From Spirochaetota bacterium (GTDB lineage Bacteria; Spirochaetota; UBA4802; JAFGDQ01), in assembly GCA_016932015.1 (NCBI GenBank), contig JAFGDQ010000043.1, forward strand, positions 39,454 through 103,453: 64,000 bases of DNA, read 5' to 3'. Positions 33,887 through 44,200 of this stretch are shown one piece after another (position 1 is the stretch's first letter; each line of letters opens with the position of its first letter). The position numbers and the translations under genes were made by a program. The notes beneath the pieces are model-generated. The model was not told where the DNA came from and made no database searches. It saw only the letters and a list, made by a program, of their open reading frames with translations.

Positions 33887-35614
33887 ATGAAACTTATCAT
33901 CTTTTATTTTGATTATAGAATTTCAAAAATTTTTAAGGAGCAGATCAATGCAGAAGGTAAAACTGTTAAGGCAATTGCAACATCGAATAATTTTGTTTTC
34001 AGAAATGAAATACTTGCAAAAATAATTGAAGTTGAAGATCAAAACGAAATCAAATCCCATATAGATCCGGAATATAACTATTATCATGTTATTAAGTATT
34101 TACCTTTTAAATCCGGCGAAGGTGTTTCTTATGATGATTTCACGAAAACATTCCGGGCTTCGGAATACGGGTTTGTAAGATTTGATAAACTTAACGCAAA
34201 AATTTCTGTTTTATCACCCCTTCAGATAACAAGAGATAAGACCAAAGCTTACTTTCTTATTCATCCGTCAATTTTAAACAGAATTCCGGATTTTGAAGAT
34301 ATATCTGAACAGCTTGTAAAAAAAAATATCTATACCATTTTACCAAAAAACGAAATTGATGAAAAACTCGGTCAGATAGATGTGAACATCCAGAAGCTTT
34401 ATAAAATACTTGTAGCTGCAGGCAAAGAACCGGCAAACGGGAATCCGGAATATTTTATTCCTTTAATTAATATTGAAAAAAAAGCCGGAAAGATTCTTGA
34501 TAATGGAAGTATCGATTTCAAGGAGATAGATTCAATTATACAAATTAAACAAAGACAGGCAATTTTGAAACGAATACCGGCGAAAGCTCCTGAAGACGGA
34601 TTTAATATATATGGTGATAAAATACCGGCAATAATTGAATCACGTATCGGTTATATTAAAGGAAAAAATATTATACCTTCAGAGGATGATACTGTCTATG
34701 TCTCTGAGATTGACGGATGTCTTAGCAGGATTAGCAATATTGTTTCTGTTCTGCCTGTTGTTGTTATTAAAGGTGATATTAACTATGAAACAGGCAATAT
34801 TGATTTTAAAGGGTCAGTTGACATATTTGGTTCCGTACTTCCCGGATTCAAAGTGACAGCAAGTGACAATATCGTTATAAGGAATAACGTGGATGACGCT
34901 ACTATACAGGCCGGTGGGAATATAATTGTGCATGCCGGAATTGGAGGAAAAGGATCAACAAAAATAACTGCTGAAGGCTCAGTAAAGGCGAAATATATTC
35001 TTAATTCTACAATAGAGGCAAAAGGAGATGTTACTGCGGAAGTTTCTATTATCAACAGCAATATTTACTCAAACGGCAGAATCACTGTTACTGACGAAAA
35101 CGGCAAAATTATGGGCGGAGAAACAATGAGCCTTAATGAAGTTTCGGCATATACAATTGGAGGCCCAAAGGAAAATAAAACAATTATAACAGCAGGGAAA
35201 AATCTGATTATTGAAAATGAATTGAATTCTTTAAAAATGCAGCTGAATATTTACAAAGAAGAAGCTGAAGAGCTGGCAGAATATGCCAAATCAATGTACG
35301 GCGAAGAATTATTTATGAATACAAAAAAATTTCTTTCAATACTTCCCGAAGTTAAGAAAAAAAACTGTCTGCTGCTTCTTTCCAAGATGGCTGAGTGCAA
35401 TGAAAAGCTAAAAGAAAAAACACAGGAATATAAAGAAACAGTTGAAAGATACACTCCACCCCGTGAGCCGGTTATTACTGTTTTTAAAGATATTTTTCCA
35501 GGGACAATAATTAATATAAAAAAACGGACAAAACATATTGAAAGGAAATATTCAAATGTAAAATTCTTCGAGGACAATGAAGAAAAATTAATCAAATTTA
35601 CTTATGCTGTATAA
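33887..35614 (+). CDS. FapA/DUF342 family protein (copy 1)
   Basis: 575 residues. An N-terminal alpha/beta region (MKLIIFYFDYRISKIFKEQ, about 1-130) is followed by the DUF342 beta-solenoid core (about 160-430) with repeated turns such as INYETGNIDFKGSVDIFGSV and VKAKYILNSTIEAKGDVTAE. A coiled coil (about 445-520) and a basic C-terminal part follow. FapA proteins are soluble, bactofilin-like in their solenoid, and in Vibrio affect polar flagellum placement. There is no Shine-Dalgarno-like sequence before the ATG. It is divergent from the che operon across 345 AT-rich bases and is followed by a same-length paralog. Confidence 0.85.
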   Translation: MKLIIFYFDYRISKIFKEQINAEGKTVKAIATSNNFVFRNEILAKIIEVEDQNEIKSHIDPEYNYYHVIKYLPFKSGEGVSYDDFTKTFRASEYGFVRFDKLNAKISVLSPLQITRDKTKAYFLIHPSILNRIPDFEDISEQLVKKNIYTILPKNEIDEKLGQIDVNIQKLYKILVAAGKEPANGNPEYFIPLINIEKKAGKILDNGSIDFKEIDSIIQIKQRQAILKRIPAKAPEDGFNIYGDKIPAIIESRIGYIKGKNIIPSEDDTVYVSEIDGCLSRISNIVSVLPVVVIKGDINYETGNIDFKGSVDIFGSVLPGFKVTASDNIVIRNNVDDATIQAGGNIIVHAGIGGKGSTKITAEGSVKAKYILNSTIEAKGDVTAEVSIINSNIYSNGRITVTDENGKIMGGETMSLNEVSAYTIGGPKENKTIITAGKNLIIENELNSLKMQLNIYKEEAEELAEYAKSMYGEELFMNTKKFLSILPEVKKKNCLLLLSKMAECNEKLKEKTQEYKETVERYTPPREPVITVFKDIFPGTIINIKKRTKHIERKYSNVKFFEDNEEKLIKFTYAV

Positions 35615-35879
35615 CCTCTTTCTTTTCTTCAAATATGCAAATATGCCAATAATTATTTTATAATTCAGTCACTATTTCTATTTAAAGCTAATCTTTTACC
35701 CTGTAACATCCAATACGACATCACTTTTACTTCGAAAAAATATTTAAAAAATAAATCATATCTTCTGTTTTTTGTCTTGATATTGAAAAAATTTCATGTA
35801 AAATATTCAGTAAGAACTAGTTTTCCAATGTTAAAAAATCTTTTAATTATCTGTTTAATAAGATAAAAAAAAAATAAAT

Positions 35880-37607
35880 ATGAAATATATCATTTTCTAT
35901 TTTGATAATAAGGTCAGTAAAATATTTGAAGAGCAAACCAATGAGCATGGCCAGAAATTTATGTCACTAACGTCTCATTATAATTTTGTTTCAAAATATG
36001 AAATTGTTGCCAGGGTTGTTGATATTGATGATGTTGAAGAAATTGATTCATATATTGATGAAGGATACAATTATCATACTTACCAGAAATACAATCCATT
36101 CAAAGCCGGTGACGGTATATTATTTGATCAGACTGACCTGGTATACCGCTCAAAAGATTATGGCTTTGTTAAATATGATACAAATAAAACCGCAATTATT
36201 CTCCTCAGTCCCCTCAGAATACAAAAAGATAAAATGAAAGCATACTATATCATTCATCCTACAAAATTCGGGAAGATTCCGGCGGTAGAAGAGATTGAAG
36301 AAAATTTAACTAAACTAAAAATATACACCATGGTTGACAAGAATACACTGACAGAGGATTTAAAAAAAATAGATACTGCTAAAAACCAGCTTCACAGAGT
36401 TGTTGTTGCCCAGGGAAAAGAGCCGAAGAACGGATATGCTGAACATTTTTTTCCGCTTATCGATTTTCAGAAAAAAGCAGGAAAGCTTCTTGAGAACGGC
36501 AGCATAGACTTTAAAGAAGTAGGCAGCATTGTTGAAGTAAAGCAGCGCCAGGCAATACTGAAAAGGGTACCTGGAGAAACACCTGAAGACGGGTATAATA
36601 TTTACGGTGATAAAGTAACGGGAGAAATCACAGACCCGGGAGGATATTCAGTCGGAGATAACATTATCCCTACTATTGATGAAAATATTTACGCAGCAAG
36701 TATTGACGGCTGCATTGAAATTATAAAAAAAACAATATCCGTATCACCGGTTTCCTTCATAAAAGGAGATGTCAATTACGATTCAGGAAATATAGACTTC
36801 AGCGGAAGCGTACATGTATCAGGCTCCGTTCTGCCGGGTTTTATAGTTAAAGCTAAAGGTGATGTGATAATAGCAAAGAACGTTGATGATGCTGTTATAG
36901 AGGCTGGAGCCAATGTGGAAGTTAAGCTGGGAATCGGAGGGAAAGGACTTTCCAGGATAACTGCCGGGGGTAATGTTAAGGCAAAATTTGTTCTAAATTC
37001 CAATATTGAAGCAATGGGATCAGTTGAAGTCGAAGACTCCATTATCAACAGCGAAATTTTTTCTAATGATAAAATAACGGTGACAGACAAACATGGAAAA
37101 ATAATCGGCGGAGAATTAACAGCGCTTTATGAAATTCAGGCAAAGATATCAGGAGTACCTAAAGAGAATAAAACAATACTTGCAGTTGGAAAAAATATCA
37201 TCATTGAAATGGAACTCGCGGAACTTAGAAAACAGATAAATGAATTAAAAGAAAAAATCGAAGAACAAACCCGGAAAATTAAATCCAGTTATGGAGAGGA
37301 GGTTTTTACTAACTTAAAAGAATTCATTACCATTCTGCCTCCGGTTAAGAAGAAGGCATGTATTGAAGCTGTTACTGAATTATCTACTTTAAACAAAGAT
37401 CTTAAGGAATTATCAATACAATACGAAGCCAAGGAAAATGAACTGAAATTTGACCGGGATCCGGCAATAGAGATTATAGATAAAGTTTACCCCGGTACAC
37501 TTATAAAAATAAAAAAAAGTGTCCGTCTGATTGAAGAGCTGTTAAGAAACGTTAAATTCTACGAAGATCCCGCAGAAAAGGTAATAAGAATCACTTCCGC
37601 TAACTGA
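35880..37607 (+). CDS. FapA/DUF342 family protein (copy 2)
   Basis: Also exactly 575 residues and collinear with copy 1: MKYIIFYFDNKVSKIFEEQ start, YAEHFFPLIDFQKKAGKLLENGSIDFKE, solenoid turns VNYDSGNIDFSGSVHVSGSV and GIGGKGLSRITAGGNVKAK, coiled coil and C-terminal VYPGTLIKIKKSVR. A tandem duplication with substantial divergence. Like copy 1 it has no obvious ribosome site (poly-A before ATG). A rho-independent terminator follows at 37666. A link with polar organisation of the chemosensory array is an inference from position. Confidence 0.85.
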   Translation: MKYIIFYFDNKVSKIFEEQTNEHGQKFMSLTSHYNFVSKYEIVARVVDIDDVEEIDSYIDEGYNYHTYQKYNPFKAGDGILFDQTDLVYRSKDYGFVKYDTNKTAIILLSPLRIQKDKMKAYYIIHPTKFGKIPAVEEIEENLTKLKIYTMVDKNTLTEDLKKIDTAKNQLHRVVVAQGKEPKNGYAEHFFPLIDFQKKAGKLLENGSIDFKEVGSIVEVKQRQAILKRVPGETPEDGYNIYGDKVTGEITDPGGYSVGDNIIPTIDENIYAASIDGCIEIIKKTISVSPVSFIKGDVNYDSGNIDFSGSVHVSGSVLPGFIVKAKGDVIIAKNVDDAVIEAGANVEVKLGIGGKGLSRITAGGNVKAKFVLNSNIEAMGSVEVEDSIINSEIFSNDKITVTDKHGKIIGGELTALYEIQAKISGVPKENKTILAVGKNIIIEMELAELRKQINELKEKIEEQTRKIKSSYGEEVFTNLKEFITILPPVKKKACIEAVTELSTLNKDLKELSIQYEAKENELKFDRDPAIEIIDKVYPGTLIKIKKSVRLIEELLRNVKFYEDPAEKVIRITSAN

Positions 37608-37665
37608 ACCATCCAGGTATTTTTTTCTTGACATTCTTTAAATTAAAGAAAGAGATAGTTTAATC

Positions 37666-37688
37666 AATCGGGAAATCCCCGATTTTTT
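37666..37688 (+). terminator. Rho-independent terminator after DUF342 pair
   Basis: AATCGGG (37666-37672), loop AAATC with an extra C, CCCGATT (37678-37684), then TTTT. It ends the DUF342 unit and separates it from argF. Confidence 0.6.
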
Positions 37689-37691
37689 AAA

Positions 37692-37730
37692 TTTATAAGC
37701 CATTTTTGTAAATTTAACCGGCTTTATAAA
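37692..37730 (+). promoter_or_regulatory. Inverted repeat in argF leader
   Basis: TTTATAAGCC (37692-37701) pairs with GGCTTTATAAA (37720-37730) with one bulged base, 30 bases before the argF start. It might be an operator or a leader hairpin; it does not look like a clear ArgR box. Confidence 0.3.
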
Positions 37731-37760
37731 TAAAACTTAATTTTTACAAAAGGCAAAAAA

Positions 37761-38705
37761 TTGAGAATTCCCGTTTTAAGAACAAATCATCTTACTTCAA
37801 TTACAGATCTGTCATACGATGAGATCATCAGTCTTTTCGAACTGACCTCGCGCTTAAAGAGCTGTGTGAAGAAAAATAAAAAGCATGCGTACCTGCCGGG
37901 AAAGACACTGGCTATGATTTTTGAAAAAAGTTCTACCAGAACCAGAGTGTCATTTGAAACAGGAATTTTTCAGTTAGGCGGCCAGGGACTTTTTCTTGAT
38001 ATGAATTCTCTTCAGTTAGGCAGAGGTGAGACAATCTCAGATACAGCCAGAGTTTTTTCCAGATATGTTGATGCAATCATGATTCGGACATTCTCTCACC
38101 AGAGAGTGATAGAACTTGCCAATAACTCGAATATTCCGGTTATAAACGGATTGAGTGACACTTTTCATCCATGTCAGGCCTTAACAGATTTTTTCACTAT
38201 ATATGAAAGAAATAAAACACTTAAAGGCACTAAACTCTTATATATTGGAGACGGCAATAATGTTGCCAATTCCCTTCTTCTGGGAGCTGCTATACTGGGT
38301 ATAGATATTACAATTGCCTGCCCCAAATCATATGAACCGGATAAAGATATTATAGAGAAAGCATCTATAATAACTTTAAACAGCGGAGCAAAAATCAACA
38401 TTACATCCAGCATTGATGAAGCTGCAGAAAATGCGAATTATATATATACGGATGTATGGATCAGCATGGGCCAGGAAAAAGAGGCAGCTAAAAAGAAAAA
38501 ACTATTTAAGAAATATAAAATCTCAAAAGAAATTCTGAATAAATGTGCAAAAGACTGCCTCGTAATGCACTGCCTTCCGGCACATCGCGGAGAGGAAATA
38601 GACGCCGAAATAATGGATTCCGGCAGATCAATCATTTTTGATCAGGCGGAAAACAGACTTCACATTCAGAAAGCCGTAATGTGTTCTTTAATGAAGAACA
38701 AATAG
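37761..38705 (+). CDS. argF: Ornithine carbamoyltransferase
   Basis: 314 residues, catalysing ornithine + carbamoyl phosphate to citrulline in arginine synthesis. Carbamoyl-phosphate loop SSTRTRVSFE, HPCQAL, the DGNNVANSL stretch and the ornithine-binding HCLPAHRGEEI are all present. It uses a TTG start (TTGAGAATTCCC) with AAAAGG about 7 bases upstream; no upstream ATG gives a better protein. argG follows after 33 bases, so the two form an argFG unit for citrulline synthesis and its conversion to argininosuccinate. Confidence 0.96.
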   Translation: MRIPVLRTNHLTSITDLSYDEIISLFELTSRLKSCVKKNKKHAYLPGKTLAMIFEKSSTRTRVSFETGIFQLGGQGLFLDMNSLQLGRGETISDTARVFSRYVDAIMIRTFSHQRVIELANNSNIPVINGLSDTFHPCQALTDFFTIYERNKTLKGTKLLYIGDGNNVANSLLLGAAILGIDITIACPKSYEPDKDIIEKASIITLNSGAKINITSSIDEAAENANYIYTDVWISMGQEKEAAKKKKLFKKYKISKEILNKCAKDCLVMHCLPAHRGEEIDAEIMDSGRSIIFDQAENRLHIQKAVMCSLMKNK

Positions 38706-38738
38706 ATCTAAAACTAATCGAATACAGGTTATAACATA

Positions 38739-39953
38739 ATGAGTGACATAAAAAAAGTAGTACTCGCGTATTCAGGCGGACTGGATACTTCAATTATTGT
38801 AAAGTGGCTTATTGAAACATATAATTGCGAGGTCATATGCTTTGCCGCAGATGTAGGCCAGGAAGAGGAACTCGACGGCCTTGAAGAAAAAGCAAAATCT
38901 ACAGGTGCTTCAAAATGTTATATAGAAGACCTTACTGAAGAATTTGTACGTGATTATGTGTTCCAGGCTATTAAAGCCAACGCAATTTATGAAGACCGTT
39001 ATCTTCTCGGTACATCCATTGCAAGGCCGGTTATTGCCAAAAAGCATATTGAAATAGCTCTTAAAGAAGATGCAGACGCAGTATGCCACGGAGCTACAGG
39101 TAAAGGAAATGACCAGGTAAGATTTGAAATGGCTTTTATGTCTCTTGCACCGCATTTAAAAATAATAGCTCCCTGGCGAATATGGGATCTCAACTCAAGA
39201 GCACTGCTTTTTGATTATGCCAGCAAACATAACATACCAGTTCCGGTAACTAAAGATAAGCCGTACAGTATGGACAGAAATATTCTGCACATTTCCTATG
39301 AAGGCGGAATACTTGAAGATTCGTTCAGAGAACCTGACAAGGACATGTTCAAACTAACAAAATCACCGGAGGATGCTCCGGACAGACAGACAGTACTTGA
39401 TATAGAGTTTGAACAGGGAAATCCTGTCGCGATCAATAATAAAAAACTCGATCCGGTATCACTGATGAAGGAATTGAATAAAATTGCCGGAGAAAACGGT
39501 GTAGGAAGAATTGATATTGTCGAAAACAGGCTTGTAGGAATGAAATCCCGCGGAGTTTATGAAACCCCGGCAGGAACAGTGCTTATTATGGCACACAGAG
39601 ATCTTGAGTCAATAACACTTGATAAGGATACCCAGCATCTTAAAGATAAATTAGCATCTGAGTACGCAACTCTGGTTTATAACGGATTATGGTTCAGCAA
39701 AAAGAGAGAAGCTATGGACGCTTTTATAAATGAAACACAAAAAAATGTAAGCGGAATAGTAAGATTAAAATTATACAAAGGTCATTGTCAGGTAATCGGC
39801 AGAAAATCGGACAACTCTCTTTATAGTGAAAAACTGGCTACATTTGATGAAAGTGATTTATATGATCAGAAAGATGCATCCGGCTTTTTAAAAATTTTCG
39901 GCCTTCCATTTAAAGTTGAAGCAATATTAAAGAAAAACAAAGATAATAAATAA
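38739..39953 (+). CDS. argG: Argininosuccinate synthase
   Basis: 404 residues, joining citrulline and aspartate with ATP. N-terminal PP-loop AYSGGLDTS (10-18), [13 protein letters not shown] for citrulline/aspartate binding and the SYEGGILED segment are family hallmarks. Length is standard. Downstream, TCTCC...GGAGA (39954-39970) makes a short hairpin but without a T-run. argH is not in the window. Confidence 0.97.
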   Translation: MSDIKKVVLAYSGGLDTSIIVKWLIETYNCEVICFAADVGQEEELDGLEEKAKSTGASKCYIEDLTEEFVRDYVFQAIKANAIYEDRYLLGTSIARPVIAKKHIEIALKEDADAVCHGATGKGNDQVRFEMAFMSLAPHLKIIAPWRIWDLNSRALLFDYASKHNIPVPVTKDKPYSMDRNILHISYEGGILEDSFREPDKDMFKLTKSPEDAPDRQTVLDIEFEQGNPVAINNKKLDPVSLMKELNKIAGENGVGRIDIVENRLVGMKSRGVYETPAGTVLIMAHRDLESITLDKDTQHLKDKLASEYATLVYNGLWFSKKREAMDAFINETQKNVSGIVRLKLYKGHCQVIGRKSDNSLYSEKLATFDESDLYDQKDASGFLKIFGLPFKVEAILKKNKDNK

Positions 39954-40173
39954 TCTCCTGATATCGGAGACATAAAAAAATAATTAATATAATTTTTTAT
40001 GCTTTACAAAGTTATTTATTTATTAAGAATATTTTGACTGTGAAAGAATCCTTAAATTTGTTGAGAAATAAGTAAGAATTGTTTTTTAAGGAAAAAAATT
40101 CTTTACTCGTACAAATATATATAGTAGCATTAATAATACCCCAATATTGATTTTTGGAGGCTCAGGGACATAG

Positions 40174-40497
40174 ATGGAAATAGAGTTCAAAGACATTGGT
40201 GAACATAAGGTTATTGAAGTAACCGGAGAGGTAGATCTCTATAATGTGAGTGAATTAAAGAAAGCCCTTTTCAGTATAACAGACGGTAGAGTTAAAAGCG
40301 TTATTGTTGATATGAAAAATGTTAATTATATGGACTCTTCAGGAATTGGCGCACTGGTAGCCGGGCAGAAAAAAATGAGAGCCCATAACGGCAGTTTCGC
40401 TTTGATGAATATAGCGGAAGATGTATTGAATATCCTGAAGCTTGCCACGCTGGATAAATTCTTCAAAATACTTAACGATGAAAATGATTTACTATAA
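40174..40497 (+). CDS. STAS domain anti-sigma factor antagonist
   Basis: 107-residue SpoIIAA/RsbV-like protein. The conserved region VIVDMKNVNYMDSSGIGALVAGQKKM contains the phosphorylatable serine in MDSSGIG. Such proteins bind an anti-sigma kinase when dephosphorylated. It converges on a SpoIIE-type phosphatase gene with only 3 bases between stops, and that phosphatase is the likely activator. No anti-sigma kinase is nearby. A GGAGG lies 14 bases before the ATG, farther than usual, with AGGG closer. Confidence 0.88.
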   Translation: MEIEFKDIGEHKVIEVTGEVDLYNVSELKKALFSITDGRVKSVIVDMKNVNYMDSSGIGALVAGQKKMRAHNGSFALMNIAEDVLNILKLATLDKFFKILNDENDLL

Positions 40498-40500
40498 TCG

Positions 40501-42141
40501 TTAATCTCTCTTCAAGATAAGTACTGTCATATCATCATGTGGCGGTACTTCTCCACGGAAGGAATCAACATCATTTACAATTAAATCAATCAGCTCATCA
40601 GCTTTCATATTTGAATTTTTCATAAGCAATTGCTGCAAACGCTGAAGCCCGTATTCCTCTTTATCTTTATTCCTCATCTCTGTTATACCGTCTGTATAAA
40701 GCGCAATTATATCACCTTTTGAAAGTTTAACTTTTGCCTGCTTGTATTCAACATCCTCCATAATCCCTATCGGCATGCCGTCGAGTTTTGTAATGCTGCA
40801 GGCATCCAGCGAAGACCTATAGCAGAAAAGCGGCCCGTGGCCGGCATTGGAAAATGCAATTTCTTCAGTCGCCCTGTTATATATCATAAAGAAAAGAGTG
40901 GCAAATTTATCAATCGCAAAGTCTGCGCTTAATGAATCATTAATAGCTCTTACAACACTTGCACACTGGACATCCTTCCGGCTGATATAGGAAACGAAAA
41001 CTGTTCTGATCATAACCATAACAAGAGACGCGGGAACACCTTTACCGGATACGTCACTGATCAAGGCCCCTACCCTGTTTTTATCTATGTCAATATAATC
41101 GAAATAGTCCCCCCCGACGCCTTTTGCAGCCCTGGTAAATCCTTTAATCTGTACGCCGTCTTTTTCATAAAAGCCCATCGGGTTAAGACCTTCCTGAATC
41201 TCCTTCGCGAGTTCAAGCTGCTCTTCCATGACCCTGGACTCGACTTCTCTTTCCTTTGCTTTTTTCAGATGCTCGGTCATTTCATTGAATTCATGCGCAA
41301 GCCTTCCAAGCTCATCAGAGGTACTTATCCTGATTTTGTAATCCAGGTCGCCTGAACCGATCATGCTCGCACCATAGGAAAGTTTTCTTACCGGCCCGAT
41401 TGTCATTCTTGCCAGAATAATGGCTCCGATAATTGCTATTATAAGAAATGCGGCAGCAATCATTGAAATCGTTTTTGTAATCTTCTTTGTTGCATCCCTG
41501 ATTATTTTATCTGAGAAGCCCAGCCTGACTGTACCGGTTCTCTGGTCTTTAAAGATTGGATGCATTACAGGAATGGAAAAATCATATATCATTCCGGAAG
41601 TATCATCCGGGTCCGGATACTGAAGAAGCAGCGGTTTTTCTATATCAGTATTCGCGACAGCTTTCTTTGTAATTTCATCCGATAATATGTTTTTATCCGG
41701 TTCCGAAATTCCCTTTTCTATACTGTAAGCCTGAACAATTTCCTTTTCCGCATTAAAAATATAGGCGTATTTTATTGACGGGACGTTCTCCAGATTCCTT
41801 AATGCATCGATTAAAGACAAAATATCGGCATCCGGCAATAAAGAAAGACTTGCCTGACTTCCCAGGTGTTCAATCTCTCTTTCAGCAAATTTTACAATCT
41901 CGTTTGTAAGAAGTGAGGTTTCCTCTCTTATAAAGTAATATGACATTGTAAAGATAATAATGCCAACAAGAGGGATAAGTATAATATAAAATTTATTCCT
42001 TAAACTGAATTTGACTTTTGCGGCTTTCTTCGCTTCCTTTTCCGCATCAGCAGCTTCTTTGGCTGATTTTTTGTCAGCTTTTGTTGAGTTCTTCTTTTCT
42101 TCAGGTTTGCTTGTATTTTCTGTTTTTTCTTTTTTACTCAT
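40501..42141 (-). CDS. Membrane SpoIIE-type PP2C phosphatase with HAMP
   Basis: 546 residues. A lysine/alanine-rich cytoplasmic N-tail (1-48), TM1 (50-70), periplasmic sensor domain (about 70-220), TM2 (about 223-247, IAAAFLIIAIIGAIILARM), HAMP (about 250-300) and a SpoIIE-like PP2C domain (about 325-545) with metal-binding aspartates in GGDYFDYIDI, LISDVSGKG and DGITEM. It should dephosphorylate STAS antagonists in response to an envelope signal. The STAS gene converges on it. The highly charged repetitive N-terminus (KADKKSAKEAADAEKEAKK) is unusual. Confidence 0.9.
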   Translation of the reverse strand: MSKKEKTENTSKPEEKKNSTKADKKSAKEAADAEKEAKKAAKVKFSLRNKFYIILIPLVGIIIFTMSYYFIREETSLLTNEIVKFAEREIEHLGSQASLSLLPDADILSLIDALRNLENVPSIKYAYIFNAEKEIVQAYSIEKGISEPDKNILSDEITKKAVANTDIEKPLLLQYPDPDDTSGMIYDFSIPVMHPIFKDQRTGTVRLGFSDKIIRDATKKITKTISMIAAAFLIIAIIGAIILARMTIGPVRKLSYGASMIGSGDLDYKIRISTSDELGRLAHEFNEMTEHLKKAKEREVESRVMEEQLELAKEIQEGLNPMGFYEKDGVQIKGFTRAAKGVGGDYFDYIDIDKNRVGALISDVSGKGVPASLVMVMIRTVFVSYISRKDVQCASVVRAINDSLSADFAIDKFATLFFMIYNRATEEIAFSNAGHGPLFCYRSSLDACSITKLDGMPIGIMEDVEYKQAKVKLSKGDIIALYTDGITEMRNKDKEEYGLQRLQQLLMKNSNMKADELIDLIVNDVDSFRGEVPPHDDMTVLILKRD

Positions 42142-42232
42142 TTTATGAATTATTAAATTGAATTTATATTTTTATCAACACATATATCTTATGTTTTTAC
42201 GAATTTATTTAAAAATTTATCAAGAACAGAAA

Positions 42233-44167
42233 TTATCGTTTAAGAAGTACAAGACATTTTCTGATCGCATTTTTAGCTTTTTCATGTTTCGGATCAATAA
42301 GTAAAACTTTTTGAAATTCAGCAATAGCCTTATTAAGATCTTCATTCGAGTAATACAAAATCCCTTTAAAATAATATGACCTTACAAGTTTTCGCTGCCG
42401 ATCCGTTAATTTTCCGGCTGTATCCTGAGCAACAGTTGTTCCTACCCTTAACTGCGATTCAATTTTATTAATATATATCAGAGCATTAGTATTTTCAGGA
42501 TCATTTGATGTTATCCATTTAAACTGATCAAGCGCCAGTTTAAGATTGTTCTCCCCGCCTTTTCTGTAATATTCAATTCCCGAAGCAATTTTATCCTCTA
42601 TCTGTTCCGGCGATATATCCTTATTTACAGGCTTAGGCTTTTTAACAAGTCCGGCTTTGGCACTTGCAATCAAAGTATCGATTCCGGGATACCCGGAAGA
42701 GATCGATTTAATCATCTCAAACTTTAATAAAGCATCCCTGTACCGGTTCTGGTTTAATAATTTTTTTCCTTCGTTTACATAAATTCTTGAAAAATCATCA
42801 AACGTATCTGGATTTATCTTTAAATTGCATTTTAACAGGTATTCAGTTGCAATTCTGTTCTTTGGAAAAAGATCAAGAATTCTCTCCCACTGTTTTCTTG
42901 ATTCGGTATAATCGCCTTTTTCATAAAGCAGTTTACCGGATACGATCAAAGGATTAACAAGGCCGTAGTACGGGGAATCTCTGGTAATCATCTCCTCCTC
43001 AAGCTGTTCCTGTGCCTCCTTGGCTAACTGAATATATTTTTTCGCAAGGCTGTTAACAGGATCCAGTGAAAGCACAGCACCCAAAGCAACAATTGCATCT
43101 TTATATCTGCTATCAGACAAAGCAATAAGGCCGTTCTGGAATTCTTTATCAATAGTTTTCAGCTTTGAAATTTTCTGCTGTTCTTCATATTCCTTTTTTA
43201 ACCTGTCGAGACTTTTCAGTCTGTTTGCCGTATCCTTATAATTATCAATTAAAGAAAGGACGTTCTCAAAATCCTCTTCAGCCTGGTCGAATCTTTTATT
43301 TTTAACATTATCAATACCGCTCGTATACAGGCGTTCCGCCTGCAGTCTGAGCAGTTCATAATTTCTTTTTTCTTCAAGTATGTCTTTAATCTGATCAAGA
43401 TAGTCCTCAGCTTCACCGTTATCCTTATCAAGACCTATTACCTGCTTAAACTCAAGCTCAGCTTCTGTATATTTTTTCTGGTTAAAGTACGCTACTCCAG
43501 AATTTAATAAAGCAAGAATCCTTTCATATTTCAATCTGTTCTGGATAGCAAGTTCTGCCTGTCTTTTTCCTTCGCTGGCTACTTTATCAAGAGGTACGAT
43601 AGAAAGCAGTTCTTTCCAGTGCTGAAGAGCCTGTTCATATTCTTTTGATTTCATTTTTTCGCGGGCTAACGGAAGAATTTCATAATATCTTTTCTTCAAG
43701 GCTTCGGAAAGTCTTTTCTTTCTGTTTTCTACTTCAAGTATGTCCCTGAATTCTCTCATTTCCTCCTTTAATATCTGCAGTTCCGGATCTTTGGGATCGA
43801 TGCGGTAGGCCACAACAAACTTTTCCCACGCGAAATCGGCTTTTTTATTGCTGGCTTTCAGGTTGGAATCAAGAGATCTTTTAGCCAGTTTTAACTGAAC
43901 TTTCGCGATCTGAAGGGATACATCTTTTTCATGTTTTTCATCATATACGGATTCTATTCTTTTCTGAATATCCTCATTTTCAGGATCAAGTTCAAGTGCA
44001 GACAGCCATTCGGCAATGGCCCTGTTAAAATCCTTCTGTTTATAATATTCTTCTGCTCTCTCAGTTATAGCTTCTACACTCTGGGAAAAAGCATCCCCCG
44101 GAAACATTATTGTTCCTGAAAGTAATACGCATAAGATTATATTTTTTATTTTTCCTGAAATTTTCAT
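42233..44167 (-). CDS. Exported TPR-repeat protein
   Basis: 644 residues with a signal peptide (ILCVLLSGTIMFPGDAFSQ) and many tetratricopeptide-like repeats from about residue 30 to the end, for example EEYYKQKDFNRAIAEWLSALELDPENE near the start and GILYYSNEDLNKAIAEFQKVLLIDPKHE near the end. Long helical linkers rich in K/E lie between. It is likely a periplasmic scaffold for an envelope complex. It precedes a small lipoprotein gene on the same strand (33 bases), possibly a partner. No enzymatic domain is seen. Confidence 0.85.
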   Translation of the reverse strand: MKISGKIKNIILCVLLSGTIMFPGDAFSQSVEAITERAEEYYKQKDFNRAIAEWLSALELDPENEDIQKRIESVYDEKHEKDVSLQIAKVQLKLAKRSLDSNLKASNKKADFAWEKFVVAYRIDPKDPELQILKEEMREFRDILEVENRKKRLSEALKKRYYEILPLAREKMKSKEYEQALQHWKELLSIVPLDKVASEGKRQAELAIQNRLKYERILALLNSGVAYFNQKKYTEAELEFKQVIGLDKDNGEAEDYLDQIKDILEEKRNYELLRLQAERLYTSGIDNVKNKRFDQAEEDFENVLSLIDNYKDTANRLKSLDRLKKEYEEQQKISKLKTIDKEFQNGLIALSDSRYKDAIVALGAVLSLDPVNSLAKKYIQLAKEAQEQLEEEMITRDSPYYGLVNPLIVSGKLLYEKGDYTESRKQWERILDLFPKNRIATEYLLKCNLKINPDTFDDFSRIYVNEGKKLLNQNRYRDALLKFEMIKSISSGYPGIDTLIASAKAGLVKKPKPVNKDISPEQIEDKIASGIEYYRKGGENNLKLALDQFKWITSNDPENTNALIYINKIESQLRVGTTVAQDTAGKLTDRQRKLVRSYYFKGILYYSNEDLNKAIAEFQKVLLIDPKHEKAKNAIRKCLVLLKR

Positions 44168-44200
44168 TTTAATAATGCCAATTATTATCAGTAAAATTAT

